Assembly: GCA_026400595.1 (NCBI GenBank)
Contig: JAPLOT010000303.1
Span: 1-6,087, forward strand
From: Alphaproteobacteria bacterium
GTDB taxonomy: Bacteria > Pseudomonadota > Alphaproteobacteria > Rhizobiales > Aestuariivirgaceae
Direction of reading: 5' to 3'
Length of the DNA stretch: 6,087 nucleotides
The notes beneath the pieces are model-generated. The model was not told the origin of the DNA, ran no database searches, and worked only from the letters and a program-made list of their open reading frames with translations. This document shows, piece after piece, positions 1-6,087 of this stretch (positions are counted from its first letter, which is position 1; the number at the start of each line of letters is the position of its first letter). The position numbers were made by a program, and so were the translations under genes.

Positions 1-436
1 GCCACAGCGTGTCGCCGAACAGGCTGGCGCCCGGGGGCTCCATCAGAGCCCGGCTGTCCTTGCCTGTTCCGAGCGGATCGTCGCTCTGCCAGACGGCGCC
101 ATTGAGCTGCGCGCCATCGTCGATGATCAGGGATGTGTTGTGAACATCTCCATTCACCTGCGCGCCCCGCATCAGATGAACCTGGATCGAACGTATCGGC
201 CCCATGACGCGACCGCGCACGCCGACATCGTCGGCCACGATGGTGCCCTCGACGAAACCGGAACCGCCCACAAGGCAGGAGCGGGCATGCACTGTGCCGC
301 GGAAATGACCTTCGATCTCGACGACGCCGTCGCTCTCGATCACGCCTTCCAGGCTGGTATCGCGGGCAATGATCGTGGGAGACCGCTCGACCGGCAAGTT
401 GTCGTTGCCGGTCGGTCTTGGCTTGCGAAAGATCAT
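1..436 (-). CDS. Bactofilin family polymer-forming cytoskeletal protein, 3'-partial
   Basis: Bactofilins polymerise without nucleotide into cytoplasmic, often membrane-associated filaments that scaffold cell-wall enzymes and shape the cell. Reading down from the ATG at 436-434 gives 145 uninterrupted codons to the window edge with no stop, so the C-terminus is missing. Residues 1-19 are a short polar, basic leader (M-I-F-R-K at the start). Residues about 20-118 show the family's right-handed beta-helix pattern: TIIARDTSLEGVIESDG, then VEIEGHFRGTVHA, FVEGTIVADD, VRGRVMGPI, AQVNGDVHN and LIIDDGAQLNGAVW, with glycines and short hydrophobic strands recurring every few residues. From about 119 on the sequence is a polar, proline-containing tail. 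A GGAGA sequence lies 4 nt before the start. The gene diverges from the AsmA-like gene. In this group bactofilins often neighbour an M23 peptidase, which would lie off the left edge (inference). The family call is firm; the particular paralogue is not. Confidence 0.9.
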   Translation of the reverse strand, partial: MIFRKPRPTGNDNLPVERSPTIIARDTSLEGVIESDGVVEIEGHFRGTVHARSCLVGGSGFVEGTIVADDVGVRGRVMGPIRSIQVHLMRGAQVNGDVHNTSLIIDDGAQLNGAVWQSDDPLGTGKDSRALMEPPGASLFGDTLW

Positions 437-440
437 CTGT

Positions 441-445
441 TCTCC
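441..445 (-). promoter_or_regulatory. Ribosome binding site of the bactofilin gene
   Basis: On the minus strand GGAGA lies 4 nt before the ATG at 436-434. This supports that ATG as the start; there is no competing start with a better site nearby. Confidence 0.7.
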
Positions 446-505
446 GGTGACTATGGGGCCTTAGGACAAATCCTGCAGCGACTCAGCACAAGGTTAAGGC
501 GTGTG

Positions 506-567
506 CCGGAACCTGTCATTTGTTAATGCTGGTAACGGGCAGGCCGGCCTTGCAACAGGTTGTTCGG
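506..567. repeat. Nested inverted repeats in the intergenic region
   Basis: An imperfect inverted repeat pairs CCGGAACCTGT (506-516) with ACAGGTTGTTCGG (555-567); the perfect core is 7 bp (AACCTGT/ACAGGTT). Inside it lie a perfect 10-bp palindrome, AGGCCGGCCT (541-550), and a small GTTA/TAAC repeat (522-525 and 533-536). There is no T-run, so it is not an intrinsic terminator. An operator or structured 5' leader is possible, but in GC-rich DNA short palindromes also arise by chance. Confidence 0.35.
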
Positions 568-578
568 ACACTACGATG

Positions 579-621
579 CGGGCGCTACACGCGCTTTGGA
601 ACGAGTCGGTCAGGGCGCCCG
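579..621. repeat. Inverted repeat with 7-bp arms in the intergenic region
   Basis: CGGGCGC (579-585) is the exact reverse complement of GCGCCCG (615-621), separated by 29 nt. The right arm also contains the 8-bp palindrome GGGCGCCC (613-620). No T-tract follows on either strand. Function is unknown; it may be chance in GC-rich sequence. Confidence 0.3.
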
Positions 622-724
622 GAGTATGTCACGCTTTAGCCCATGTTTGATGGCCAAAGGAGCGGTTGTCAGGGCGGAGCGAGCTTCGCCAAGGCTGGGT
701 ATTGAGGGAATGGGTTAGAAGATT

Positions 725-3700
725 TTGCGGCGCAAAATCATAGGGATAACTGCCGTACCGCATTTTCGTCTTAGCAAGATCGAACTCCTGGATACGGCCG
801 GCAACCTCATCGCCCGAGCGCCCCGTGCGGCCATCGGGATCAACGAGCGGGCGCTCTTTTCGGGCCGAGTCGTTCCGGTGTCGCTGGAACTGATTGGGCC
901 GCGCATCCAGATGAAGCGAACCCTCGATGGCCAGTTCGAACTCGGCTTTGGTGCTCCGGCGGCAGAGGAATCGCAGGCCGTGGTCATCGGCGACGAACCC
1001 GCCATCATCGGGGCAAAATCGGATCAGGAAGGAATTGGGGGGAAAGCCCCGCTTGCCAACAACACCCAGCGGGCCTTTGGAGAGTCGCTGATCTCGGTGC
1101 TTTCGGGCGACGGCGGACAGCCGACGCAAGGCATCGGCGCCATCGAAACCGTGCGCGTCACGGATGCGGCGATCAAGTTCTATGACGAGGCCAATGACGC
1201 AATCTGGGATGCCCCCAAGGCCGAGCTTGCCTTCAAGCGCATGCCTTATGGTTTCGCGGTGGTGGCCAATGCTGACGTGGCCAACGGCAACGAGACCGGC
1301 AACTGGCGAACCGAGATATCTGCCAGCTATCGGCGAGACAGCAAATCCTTCGCGATCAGCGCCCGCATCGACGACCTCGTGCCTGCGAACATCTCGGATG
1401 AGATCTTCGCGCTGGCCCAACTGGCGCGATTCAAGGTTCCCTTGTCCGGTCATGCGGAGATGGAAATCAACGAGGACGGGACGCTGACCAAGGCGTCAGC
1501 TGAGTTCTCGGCTGCCGCAGGAGAGGTCAATTTTCCAGACTATCTTGCCGAGCCGCTGATCGTCGACGAAGGATCACTCCGTATCGATTTCGATCCGCGT
1601 ACGGGTGGCATCGTCATTACCGACTCGCAGTTGCTTGTCGGCAGCTCGCGCGCGCAGATCACCGGCAACATCCTGCCGGTGCGCAGTGCCGAGGGCTTGC
1701 TGTCCGCCGTGAACATCTCGCTGAATGCGCGCAACGTGGCGATCGACACAGAGGGCACGGTCGTGTCGCCGGTGGCTGTGGATCGCATCGACTTTGTCGG
1801 CAGCGCGGCCATCAACGAGGCCCGGCTGGACATCGACGATCTCGTGATTATGTCGGGTTCCGCCGGCATCCGGGTGAAAGGCGCAATCACCGGCGGCGGG
1901 GAATCGGTCGGTCTGCTGCTCTCGGGACGCATGCGCGATCTGTCGGCCGACTTGCTCAAGCGCCTGTGGCCACCGATCATGGTGCCCAAGACGCGCGACT
2001 GGGTCAGCAAGAACGTGATCGACGGCACGGTAACGGACGGGGAGTTCATCGTGAATCTGCCGGTGGACGCACTCGCCACCGCCAAGCGCGAGAAGCGCCT
2101 GCCGCCCAATTCCATCGATCTGCATTTCAGAATGGCGGACGTGTCGACGCGCTATTTCAAGGAGCTCCCGCCGCTCATCAAGGCCAGCGGCGAAGCCTGG
2201 CTCAAGGACGACGACTTCCGGCTGGAGATGACATCGGGCGAGATCGTCCTTCCGTCTGGCAAGCTCGGCAAGCTCGACAAGGGCACCATGGCCGCCCAGG
2301 ACATCATGGTACCCGAGACGGTCGCCCAGTACACGTTCGACGTCACGGCGCCGACCCAGGCTATTCTCGAGTTCGCCGGCCATCCGTCTCTCAACCTCAT
2401 CAAGAAGTCTGGTTTCGATACCACCAAGCTCATGGGCAATGCCAAGCTCTCTGGCAGGCTCGCGGTTCCGATGATGAAGGGGCCGCCAGCCGAGCGTGTG
2501 ATCTTCTCGGCCGAAGCGAGGGTGCGCGATGCCGCCCTTGAGGGCGCCCTGCCGGGTATCGACATCACGGACGGTGTGGTGGAGGTGACGGTTGAGAAGG
2601 GCGCTCTGGAAGCCAAGGGCCCTGTCAAGATCAATGGCGTGCCGGTGGAACTGACCTGGAGGCGCGCAGCGGGACCGGGCGGCAAGCAGTCCGCGGTGAT
2701 CAAGGCCACGCTTGACGGCGACGAGCGCAAGAAGATCGGCGTGGATCTGGGAGAATTCCTGCGCGGACCCATGGCCGTGAAGGCCGACCTTGCTGACCTT
2801 GCCGACCCCGAAGGTCGGATCGACATCGAAGCCGATCTTTCAAAGTCGGAAATGCAGATCGCGGCGATCAGCTGGTCGCGGCCGCCGGTTCCCAAGACCA
2901 GCGCGACCTTTGTCTATTTCAACAAGGGCGAGAAGGGGCGGCGCATCGAGGACCTCGTCATCAAGGGCGAAGGGCTGCTCATCCGTGGCGACGTCAGCCT
3001 TCTGCCCAAGGGCGGCATGAAGGAGGCCCGGTTGAGCGAGGTGAAGCTGAGCGACGAGAACCGCTTCGCCCTGACCATGACGAACGGAGAAAGCGGGTCG
3101 ACGATCACAATCAATGGCGACAGTTTCGATGCGAGGCCGCTGATCAGGTCCATGTTCGGCGCCACCCGCCCGGGTGGCAGCGACGACAGTCTGTCGAAAC
3201 GCACGCCGCTCAGCATCGCGGTCAATCTCGATCGCGTCTATGCGCATCGCGGCGAAATCCTCACCAATGTCTCGGGCACGATCCGCACGCGTGGCAGTAC
3301 CGTTGAGGCCGCGGAGGTTACCGGAGCCTTTCTGTCGGGGCAGCCCATCGTTCTGCGCGTCACGCCTGACGGCGATGGCCGCGAGATGCGTATCTCTGGC
3401 CGCGATGCGGGGGCTGCAATGCGGGCGGCCAATCTCTATTCCAAGATCGCCGGCGGCCAGATCGAGTTCTTCGCGATGATGGACAATGACGCCAGTTCGT
3501 CGATCCGGGAAGGCAAGCTCGTGATCCGCGACTTCGAGGTCCGCAACGAGGCGGCGCTCGCCGAACTGGACGCCAAGGGGCGGCCAAAGAAGTCCGGGCC
3601 GCGCAAGGACGGCCTTGCCTTCAAGCGGCTGACCTTGCCATTCACCACGGATGCCAGATTTCTCAGGCTTGGTGACTCCCTGGTGCGGGGCAATGAACTG

Positions 3701-4012
3701 GGCGCCACCGCGCAAGGCGTCATCCGCAAGTCCGACGGCGCCATCGACATAACCGGAACCATCATTCCGGCTTACGGGCCTAATGCTGCCCTGGGCAACA
3801 TCCCGTTGCTGGGCGACATCCTGACGGGCGGCGGGGGTGAAGGCATTTTCGGGCTCACCTATGCGCTGGGAGGCACCATGAACAAGCCGGTGTTCCAGTC
3901 CAACCCGGTGTCCGCCATTGCGCCGGGCATCTTCCGGAAACTCTTCGAATACACGGATGGAACGCCGGTGCAGCAACAGCCCGCGCGCAATGCCGACAAG
4001 GCGAGTCCTTGA
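725..4012 (+). CDS. AsmA-like / DUF3971 (YhdP-type) envelope protein, apparently lacking its N-terminal anchor
   Basis: This is a 1095-residue member of the AsmA/YhdP/TamB-like superfamily. Such proteins are normally anchored in the inner membrane by one N-terminal helix, reach through the periplasm as a long beta-structure and are linked to phospholipid transport to the outer membrane (E. coli YhdP, TamB, YdbH). The AsmA-like start is FRLSKIELLDTAGNLIARAP (about residues 14-33). The DUF3971 hallmark is LWPPIMVPKTRDWV (about 414-427) followed by NVIDGTVTDGEF. RDAGAAMRAANLYSKIAGG (about 893-911) and the conserved end PAYGPNAALGNIPLLGDIL with IFGLTYALGG and PVSAIAPGIFRKLF (about 1015-1076) complete it. 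The start is uncertain: TTG 725 follows an in-frame TAG (716-718), has no good ribosome binding site, and the first in-frame ATG is residue 63 (911), inside the domain. No signal anchor is present, so the gene may be 5'-truncated or decayed, or the sequence may contain an error. It ends 3 bp from the convergent tyrS stop. Confidence 0.87.
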   Translation: MRRKIIGITAVPHFRLSKIELLDTAGNLIARAPRAAIGINERALFSGRVVPVSLELIGPRIQMKRTLDGQFELGFGAPAAEESQAVVIGDEPAIIGAKSDQEGIGGKAPLANNTQRAFGESLISVLSGDGGQPTQGIGAIETVRVTDAAIKFYDEANDAIWDAPKAELAFKRMPYGFAVVANADVANGNETGNWRTEISASYRRDSKSFAISARIDDLVPANISDEIFALAQLARFKVPLSGHAEMEINEDGTLTKASAEFSAAAGEVNFPDYLAEPLIVDEGSLRIDFDPRTGGIVITDSQLLVGSSRAQITGNILPVRSAEGLLSAVNISLNARNVAIDTEGTVVSPVAVDRIDFVGSAAINEARLDIDDLVIMSGSAGIRVKGAITGGGESVGLLLSGRMRDLSADLLKRLWPPIMVPKTRDWVSKNVIDGTVTDGEFIVNLPVDALATAKREKRLPPNSIDLHFRMADVSTRYFKELPPLIKASGEAWLKDDDFRLEMTSGEIVLPSGKLGKLDKGTMAAQDIMVPETVAQYTFDVTAPTQAILEFAGHPSLNLIKKSGFDTTKLMGNAKLSGRLAVPMMKGPPAERVIFSAEARVRDAALEGALPGIDITDGVVEVTVEKGALEAKGPVKINGVPVELTWRRAAGPGGKQSAVIKATLDGDERKKIGVDLGEFLRGPMAVKADLADLADPEGRIDIEADLSKSEMQIAAISWSRPPVPKTSATFVYFNKGEKGRRIEDLVIKGEGLLIRGDVSLLPKGGMKEARLSEVKLSDENRFALTMTNGESGSTITINGDSFDARPLIRSMFGATRPGGSDDSLSKRTPLSIAVNLDRVYAHRGEILTNVSGTIRTRGSTVEAAEVTGAFLSGQPIVLRVTPDGDGREMRISGRDAGAAMRAANLYSKIAGGQIEFFAMMDNDASSSIREGKLVIRDFEVRNEAALAELDAKGRPKKSGPRKDGLAFKRLTLPFTTDARFLRLGDSLVRGNELGATAQGVIRKSDGAIDITGTIIPAYGPNAALGNIPLLGDILTGGGGEGIFGLTYALGGTMNKPVFQSNPVSAIAPGIFRKLFEYTDGTPVQQQPARNADKASP

Positions 4013-4015
4013 CTC
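4003..4015. repeat. Small hairpin at the convergent gene ends
   Basis: GAGTC (4003-4007) and GACTC (4011-4015) form a perfect 5-bp stem with a CTT loop. It spans the TGA stop of the AsmA-like gene (4010-4012) and ends next to the tyrS stop (4016-4018). No T-run follows on either strand, so it is not a standard intrinsic terminator; a weak two-way structure or chance are both possible. Confidence 0.3.
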
Positions 4016-5260
4016 CTATCGGGCCTTCAGCAGCACGTGCTTCTTCTTGCCCATCGACAGCTTGATGACGCCGTCATCGTTGAGGAGGGCCTCGGTCAGC
4101 ACCATCTTGTCGTCGGATGCGGGCTTGTCGTTGACCCGGATGGCGCCACCCTGAACCGATCGCCGTGCCTCGCCGTTGGACGCGGCAAGCCCTGCCACCA
4201 CACAGGCCGTGAGCAGGCCGACGCCTGAGGCCAGATCCAGCGAAATGCTCGGAAGGCCGGCAGCACTGGCTCCGTCCTCGAAGGTGCGCCGCGCCGTTTC
4301 GGCCGCTTCGGCTGCTGCTCCGGCACCATGCAGCATGGCGGTGGCCTCGGTGGCGAGGATCTTCTTGGCTTCGTTCACCTCGGAACCGCCGAGGGCCGCG
4401 AGCTGCGCAATCTCGGTCATCGGCATTTCGGTATAGAGCTTGAGGAAGCGCCCGACATCGGCATCTTCCGTGTTTCGCCAGTACTGCCAGTAGTCGTAGG
4501 GGCTGAGCATGTCGGCGTTGAGCCAGACGGCCCCGGACATGGTCTTGCCCATCTTGGCGCCCGAAGCGGTGGTGAGCAGCGGCGTGGTCAGCGCATAGAG
4601 CTGGCGCTGGTCGCAGCGGCGGCCCAGTTCGATGCCGTTGACGATGTTGCCCCACTGGTCGGAGCCTCCCATCTGCAGCACGCAGCCATGGCGGCGCGAG
4701 AGTTCGAGGAAGTCGTAGGCCTGCAGAATCATGTAGTTGAATTCGAGGAAGGTAAGCGGCTGCTCGCGATCCAGGCGCAGCTTCACCGAGTCGAAACTCA
4801 GCATGCGGTTGATGGTGAAGTGCACGCCATAGTCACGCAGGAAGTCGATGTAGTTGAGGTGGTCCAACCAGTCGGCGTTGTTGACCATGCGGGCGTCAGT
4901 GCCGCCATCGCCAAAGGCCAGGAACTTCGTGAAGACCTGTCTGATGCCCTGGAGATTGGAGTTGATCTGCTCCACCGTCAGCAGCTTGCGCGATTCGTCC
5001 TTGAAGGACGGATCGCCGATCTTGGTCGTGCCGCCGCCCATCAGCGCGATGGGGCGATGTCCGGTCTTCTGCATCCAGCGCAGCATCATGATCTGGACCA
5101 GCGATCCGGCATGCAGGCTGGTGGCGGTGGCGTCGAATCCGATGTATCCCGTGATCCGGCCAGCCACGGCTGCGGCATCCAGGCCTTCGGGATCGGAGAT
5201 CTGGTGGATGAATCCACGCTCCGACAGGACATTGAGGAATTCGGACTTGAACGTGCTCAT
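4016..5260 (-). CDS. tyrS: Tyrosyl-tRNA synthetase
   Basis: This class I aminoacyl-tRNA synthetase charges tRNA-Tyr with tyrosine using ATP, in the cytosol. At 414 residues it has the usual full length. The catalytic domain begins with YIGFDATATSLHAGSL (39-54), which holds the tyrosine-binding Y39 and the HxGH-type ATP motif, here H-A-G-S. MGGGTTKIGDPSFKDESRKL (74-93) follows. NYMILQAYDF (175-184) supplies Y176, Q180 and D183, matching the tyrosine pocket of E. coli TyrRS. QMGGSDQWGNI (196-206) is the family signature, and KMGKT (236-240) replaces KMSKS, as is common in TyrRS. The C-terminus (about 345-414; GGAIRVNDKPASDD near 371-384) is an S4-like RNA-binding domain. The ATG at 5260 has only a weak ribosome binding site (GAG about 9 nt upstream) but matches the family's N-terminus. 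The gene diverges from anmK across 48 bp. Identification is secure. Confidence 0.98.
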   Translation of the reverse strand: MSTFKSEFLNVLSERGFIHQISDPEGLDAAAVAGRITGYIGFDATATSLHAGSLVQIMMLRWMQKTGHRPIALMGGGTTKIGDPSFKDESRKLLTVEQINSNLQGIRQVFTKFLAFGDGGTDARMVNNADWLDHLNYIDFLRDYGVHFTINRMLSFDSVKLRLDREQPLTFLEFNYMILQAYDFLELSRRHGCVLQMGGSDQWGNIVNGIELGRRCDQRQLYALTTPLLTTASGAKMGKTMSGAVWLNADMLSPYDYWQYWRNTEDADVGRFLKLYTEMPMTEIAQLAALGGSEVNEAKKILATEATAMLHGAGAAAEAAETARRTFEDGASAAGLPSISLDLASGVGLLTACVVAGLAASNGEARRSVQGGAIRVNDKPASDDKMVLTEALLNDDGVIKLSMGKKKHVLLKAR

Positions 5261-5287
5261 GACGGCTACTCGGCAAAAGGGTGGGCG

Positions 5288-5315
5288 CTCTTACCACGGG
5301 AGCGGCATGTGTCAA
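5288..5315 (-). promoter_or_regulatory. Candidate sigma-70-type promoter of tyrS
   Basis: On the minus strand a perfect -35 hexamer TTGACA lies at 5315-5310, followed after 16 nt by TAAGAG (5293-5288), a partial match to TATAAT (3 of 6, including the leading TA). Transcription would start near 5281, giving a leader of about 20 nt before the tyrS ATG. Position and orientation fit. The -35 box overlaps the GTG start codon of anmK. The weak -10 is the main doubt. Confidence 0.45.
5298..5302 (+). promoter_or_regulatory. Ribosome binding site that sets the anmK GTG start
   Basis: GGGAG lies 6 nt before GTG 5309. It decides for that GTG over the ATG at 5339, which has no comparable site and would remove the first ten residues leading into the LGLMSGTSLDG motif. 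The ATG at 5307 is in another phase. Confidence 0.65.
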
Positions 5316-6087
5316 AACCGCTGACCGCGCTTGGACTCATGTCCGGAACATCGCTCGACGGGATCGACGTGGCGCTGGTGCGAAGCGACGGCGAAGCCCT
5401 TGTCCAGCGCGGACCGGCGCGTACCTATGGCTATGGCCCTGACCAGCAGGCCTTGCTGAAGAGTGCCATCGCAGACGCGGTCACCCTCGCCGACCGCAGC
5501 GCCCGGCCGGGGCGCCTGGCGGAGGCCGAGCGCGCGCTGACCGAATGGCATGTGCAGGCGGTTGAATCATTTTGTCGGGAAGCAGGCCTAACCGCCTCTG
5601 AGATCGACGTGATTGGCTTTCACGGCCAGACGGTCATCCATCGCCCCGAACGCAGGCTGACGGTGCAGTTGGGGGATGGCCACCTGTTGGCGCGCCGGAC
5701 GGGTTGCCGGGTTGTCTTCGACATGAGGGCGGCCGATGTCGCCGCCGGTGGGCAAGGCGCCCCGCTGGTACCGGCCTATCACGCGGCCCTGGTTGCCAGC
5801 CTTCCGGACCGGCCCGTCGCCTTCCTGAACATTGGCGGGGTCGCCAATGTGACCTGGATCGGCGCCGACGGAGATCTGTTGGCATTCGACACGGGACCGG
5901 GAAATGCGCTCCTCAACGACTGGTGCCTGAAGCGCATCGGCGAGCCCTTCGATGAGGGAGGCCGGCTTGCAGCATCAGGCAAGGTCGATCGCGCGGCCCT
6001 GGCCCAGCTGCTGGGTCACGGCTACTTTGAGGATCGCCCGCCCAAGTCGCTTGACCGCAACAGTTTCGCAGGCCTGCCGCTCGATCA
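5309..6087 (+). CDS. anmK: Anhydro-N-acetylmuramic acid kinase, 3'-partial
   Basis: AnmK opens the 1,6-anhydro ring of anhydro-MurNAc and phosphorylates it with ATP to MurNAc-6-phosphate, in the cytosol, during recycling of cell-wall fragments. The visible 259 residues cover about 70% of the usual ~365-370. All hallmarks are present in order: LGLMSGTSLDGIDVALV (8-24, phosphate-binding), GFHGQTVIHRP (103-113), QLGDG (120-124), DMRAADVAAGGQGAPLVPAY (138-157), NIGGVANVTWI (174-184), DTGPGNALLNDW (194-205; D194 matches the catalytic aspartate of the family) and PPKSLDRNSF (244-253). The start is GTG 5309, supported by GGGAG 6 nt upstream. No frameshift occurs up to the window edge. It diverges from tyrS with a 48-bp spacer, and the tyrS -35 box overlaps its start. 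Downstream recycling genes (murQ, or amgK/murU) are not visible. Confidence 0.98.
   Translation, partial: MSKPLTALGLMSGTSLDGIDVALVRSDGEALVQRGPARTYGYGPDQQALLKSAIADAVTLADRSARPGRLAEAERALTEWHVQAVESFCREAGLTASEIDVIGFHGQTVIHRPERRLTVQLGDGHLLARRTGCRVVFDMRAADVAAGGQGAPLVPAYHAALVASLPDRPVAFLNIGGVANVTWIGADGDLLAFDTGPGNALLNDWCLKRIGEPFDEGGRLAASGKVDRAALAQLLGHGYFEDRPPKSLDRNSFAGLPLD

Larger units (their letters stand above)
437..724. other. Intergenic region between divergent bactofilin and AsmA-like genes
   Basis: These 288 bp carry no gene I can support. All six frames are broken by stops or give short, uncharacteristic peptides; none contains a transmembrane segment or signal peptide. The plus-strand phase of the downstream gene is open from 536 to 715 and then stops at TAG 716-718. 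Its third-position G/C is about 35 of 60 codons by hand count, against 34 of 41 in a sample of the downstream gene (2039-2161), so it does not look like normal coding sequence. Both divergent promoters should lie here, but I found no convincing -35/-10 pair on either strand. TTAA sequences at 494 and 523 do not have the 7-nt spacing of a CtrA site. Palindromic elements are listed separately. Confidence 0.6.

Noticed and set aside
140..526. Plus-strand open frame of 128 codons across the bactofilin gene
   Set aside because: It lies antisense to the bactofilin, whose beta-helix repeats are unmistakable; the plus-strand product resembles nothing.
494..536. Possible CtrA site in the bactofilin upstream region (TTAA at 494 and 523, TAAC at 533)
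   Set aside because: The halves do not have the TTAA-N7-TTAA spacing; the TTAA copies start 29 nt apart and the TAAC after TTAA 523 is in the wrong register.
621..718. ATG 626 as a start in the phase of the AsmA-like gene
   Set aside because: The frame stops at TAG 716-718 after 30 codons, and GGAG (621-624) is only 1 nt from the ATG, too close to work as a ribosome binding site.
643..743. Tiny open frames in the spacer (ATG 643 to TGA 703; TTG 666 to TAG 743 behind AAAGGAG)
   Set aside because: They are 20 and 25 codons with atypical composition and no recognisable sequence. The AAAGGAG at 656-662 is only 3 nt from the TTG; chance is the simpler explanation.
629..1453. Long minus-strand open frame opposite the AsmA-like gene (274 codons)
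   Set aside because: It runs antisense to a gene with clear family motifs, its translation has no recognisable domain, and GC-rich genes commonly leave such open shadow frames.
2785..2811. Short tandem-like repeat (A-D-L-A-D-L-A-D-P) in the AsmA-like gene
   Set aside because: Only about three imperfect 9-12 nt units within coding sequence; fits ordinary low-complexity protein sequence.
2840..3976. Long minus-strand open frame of 378 codons opposite the AsmA-like gene
   Set aside because: Shadow of the real coding frame: the composition is rich in Arg, Ala and His, with no motif and no start signals.
1..6087. Undescribed system, defence island, mobile element or CRISPR
   Set aside because: All substantial coding frames belong to known housekeeping or envelope families; there are no transposase or integrase motifs, regularly spaced repeats, tRNA genes or att-like duplications visible.

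Overview
The window reads as ordinary chromosomal DNA of a GC-rich alphaproteobacterium, most likely of the Hyphomicrobiales (Rhizobiales) type. This is inferred from strong G/C at third codon positions in the real genes, the sequence character of the tyrosyl-tRNA synthetase, and a gene set (bactofilin, long AsmA/YhdP-like protein, tyrS, anmK) that I associate with that group. No database search was possible. I see no mobile element, CRISPR array, tRNA, rRNA, phage gene or defence system.

Layout. (1) 1-436, minus: a bactofilin, open at the left edge. (2) 437-724: 288 bp without a convincing gene, holding a few palindromic sequences. (3) 725-4012, plus: a very long AsmA-like/DUF3971 (YhdP-type) envelope protein whose usual N-terminal membrane anchor is not encoded where it should be. 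(4) 4016-5260, minus: tyrS, facing the previous gene tail-to-tail with 3 bp between the stop codons. (5) 5261-5308: a 48-bp divergent spacer. (6) 5309 to the right edge, plus: anmK, anhydro-N-acetylmuramic acid kinase, missing its C-terminal third.

How the genes relate. Three of the four concern the cell envelope: bactofilin (cytoskeletal scaffold for localized peptidoglycan synthesis), the AsmA-like protein (family linked to phospholipid transport to the outer membrane) and AnmK (peptidoglycan recycling). TyrRS is a translation housekeeping enzyme placed between them. All four are transcribed as separate units: bactofilin and the AsmA-like gene diverge, the AsmA-like gene and tyrS converge, and tyrS and anmK diverge.

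The most notable point is the 5' end of the AsmA-like gene. Conserved domain sequence starts about 12 residues after the only plausible start (a TTG without a good ribosome binding site), a TAG stop lies just upstream in the same phase, and no frame of 437-724 encodes a transmembrane anchor. This suggests 5' truncation, decay or a sequence/assembly defect. The second point is a good-looking tyrS promoter whose -35 box overlaps the anmK start codon. I found no evidence for an undescribed biological system.
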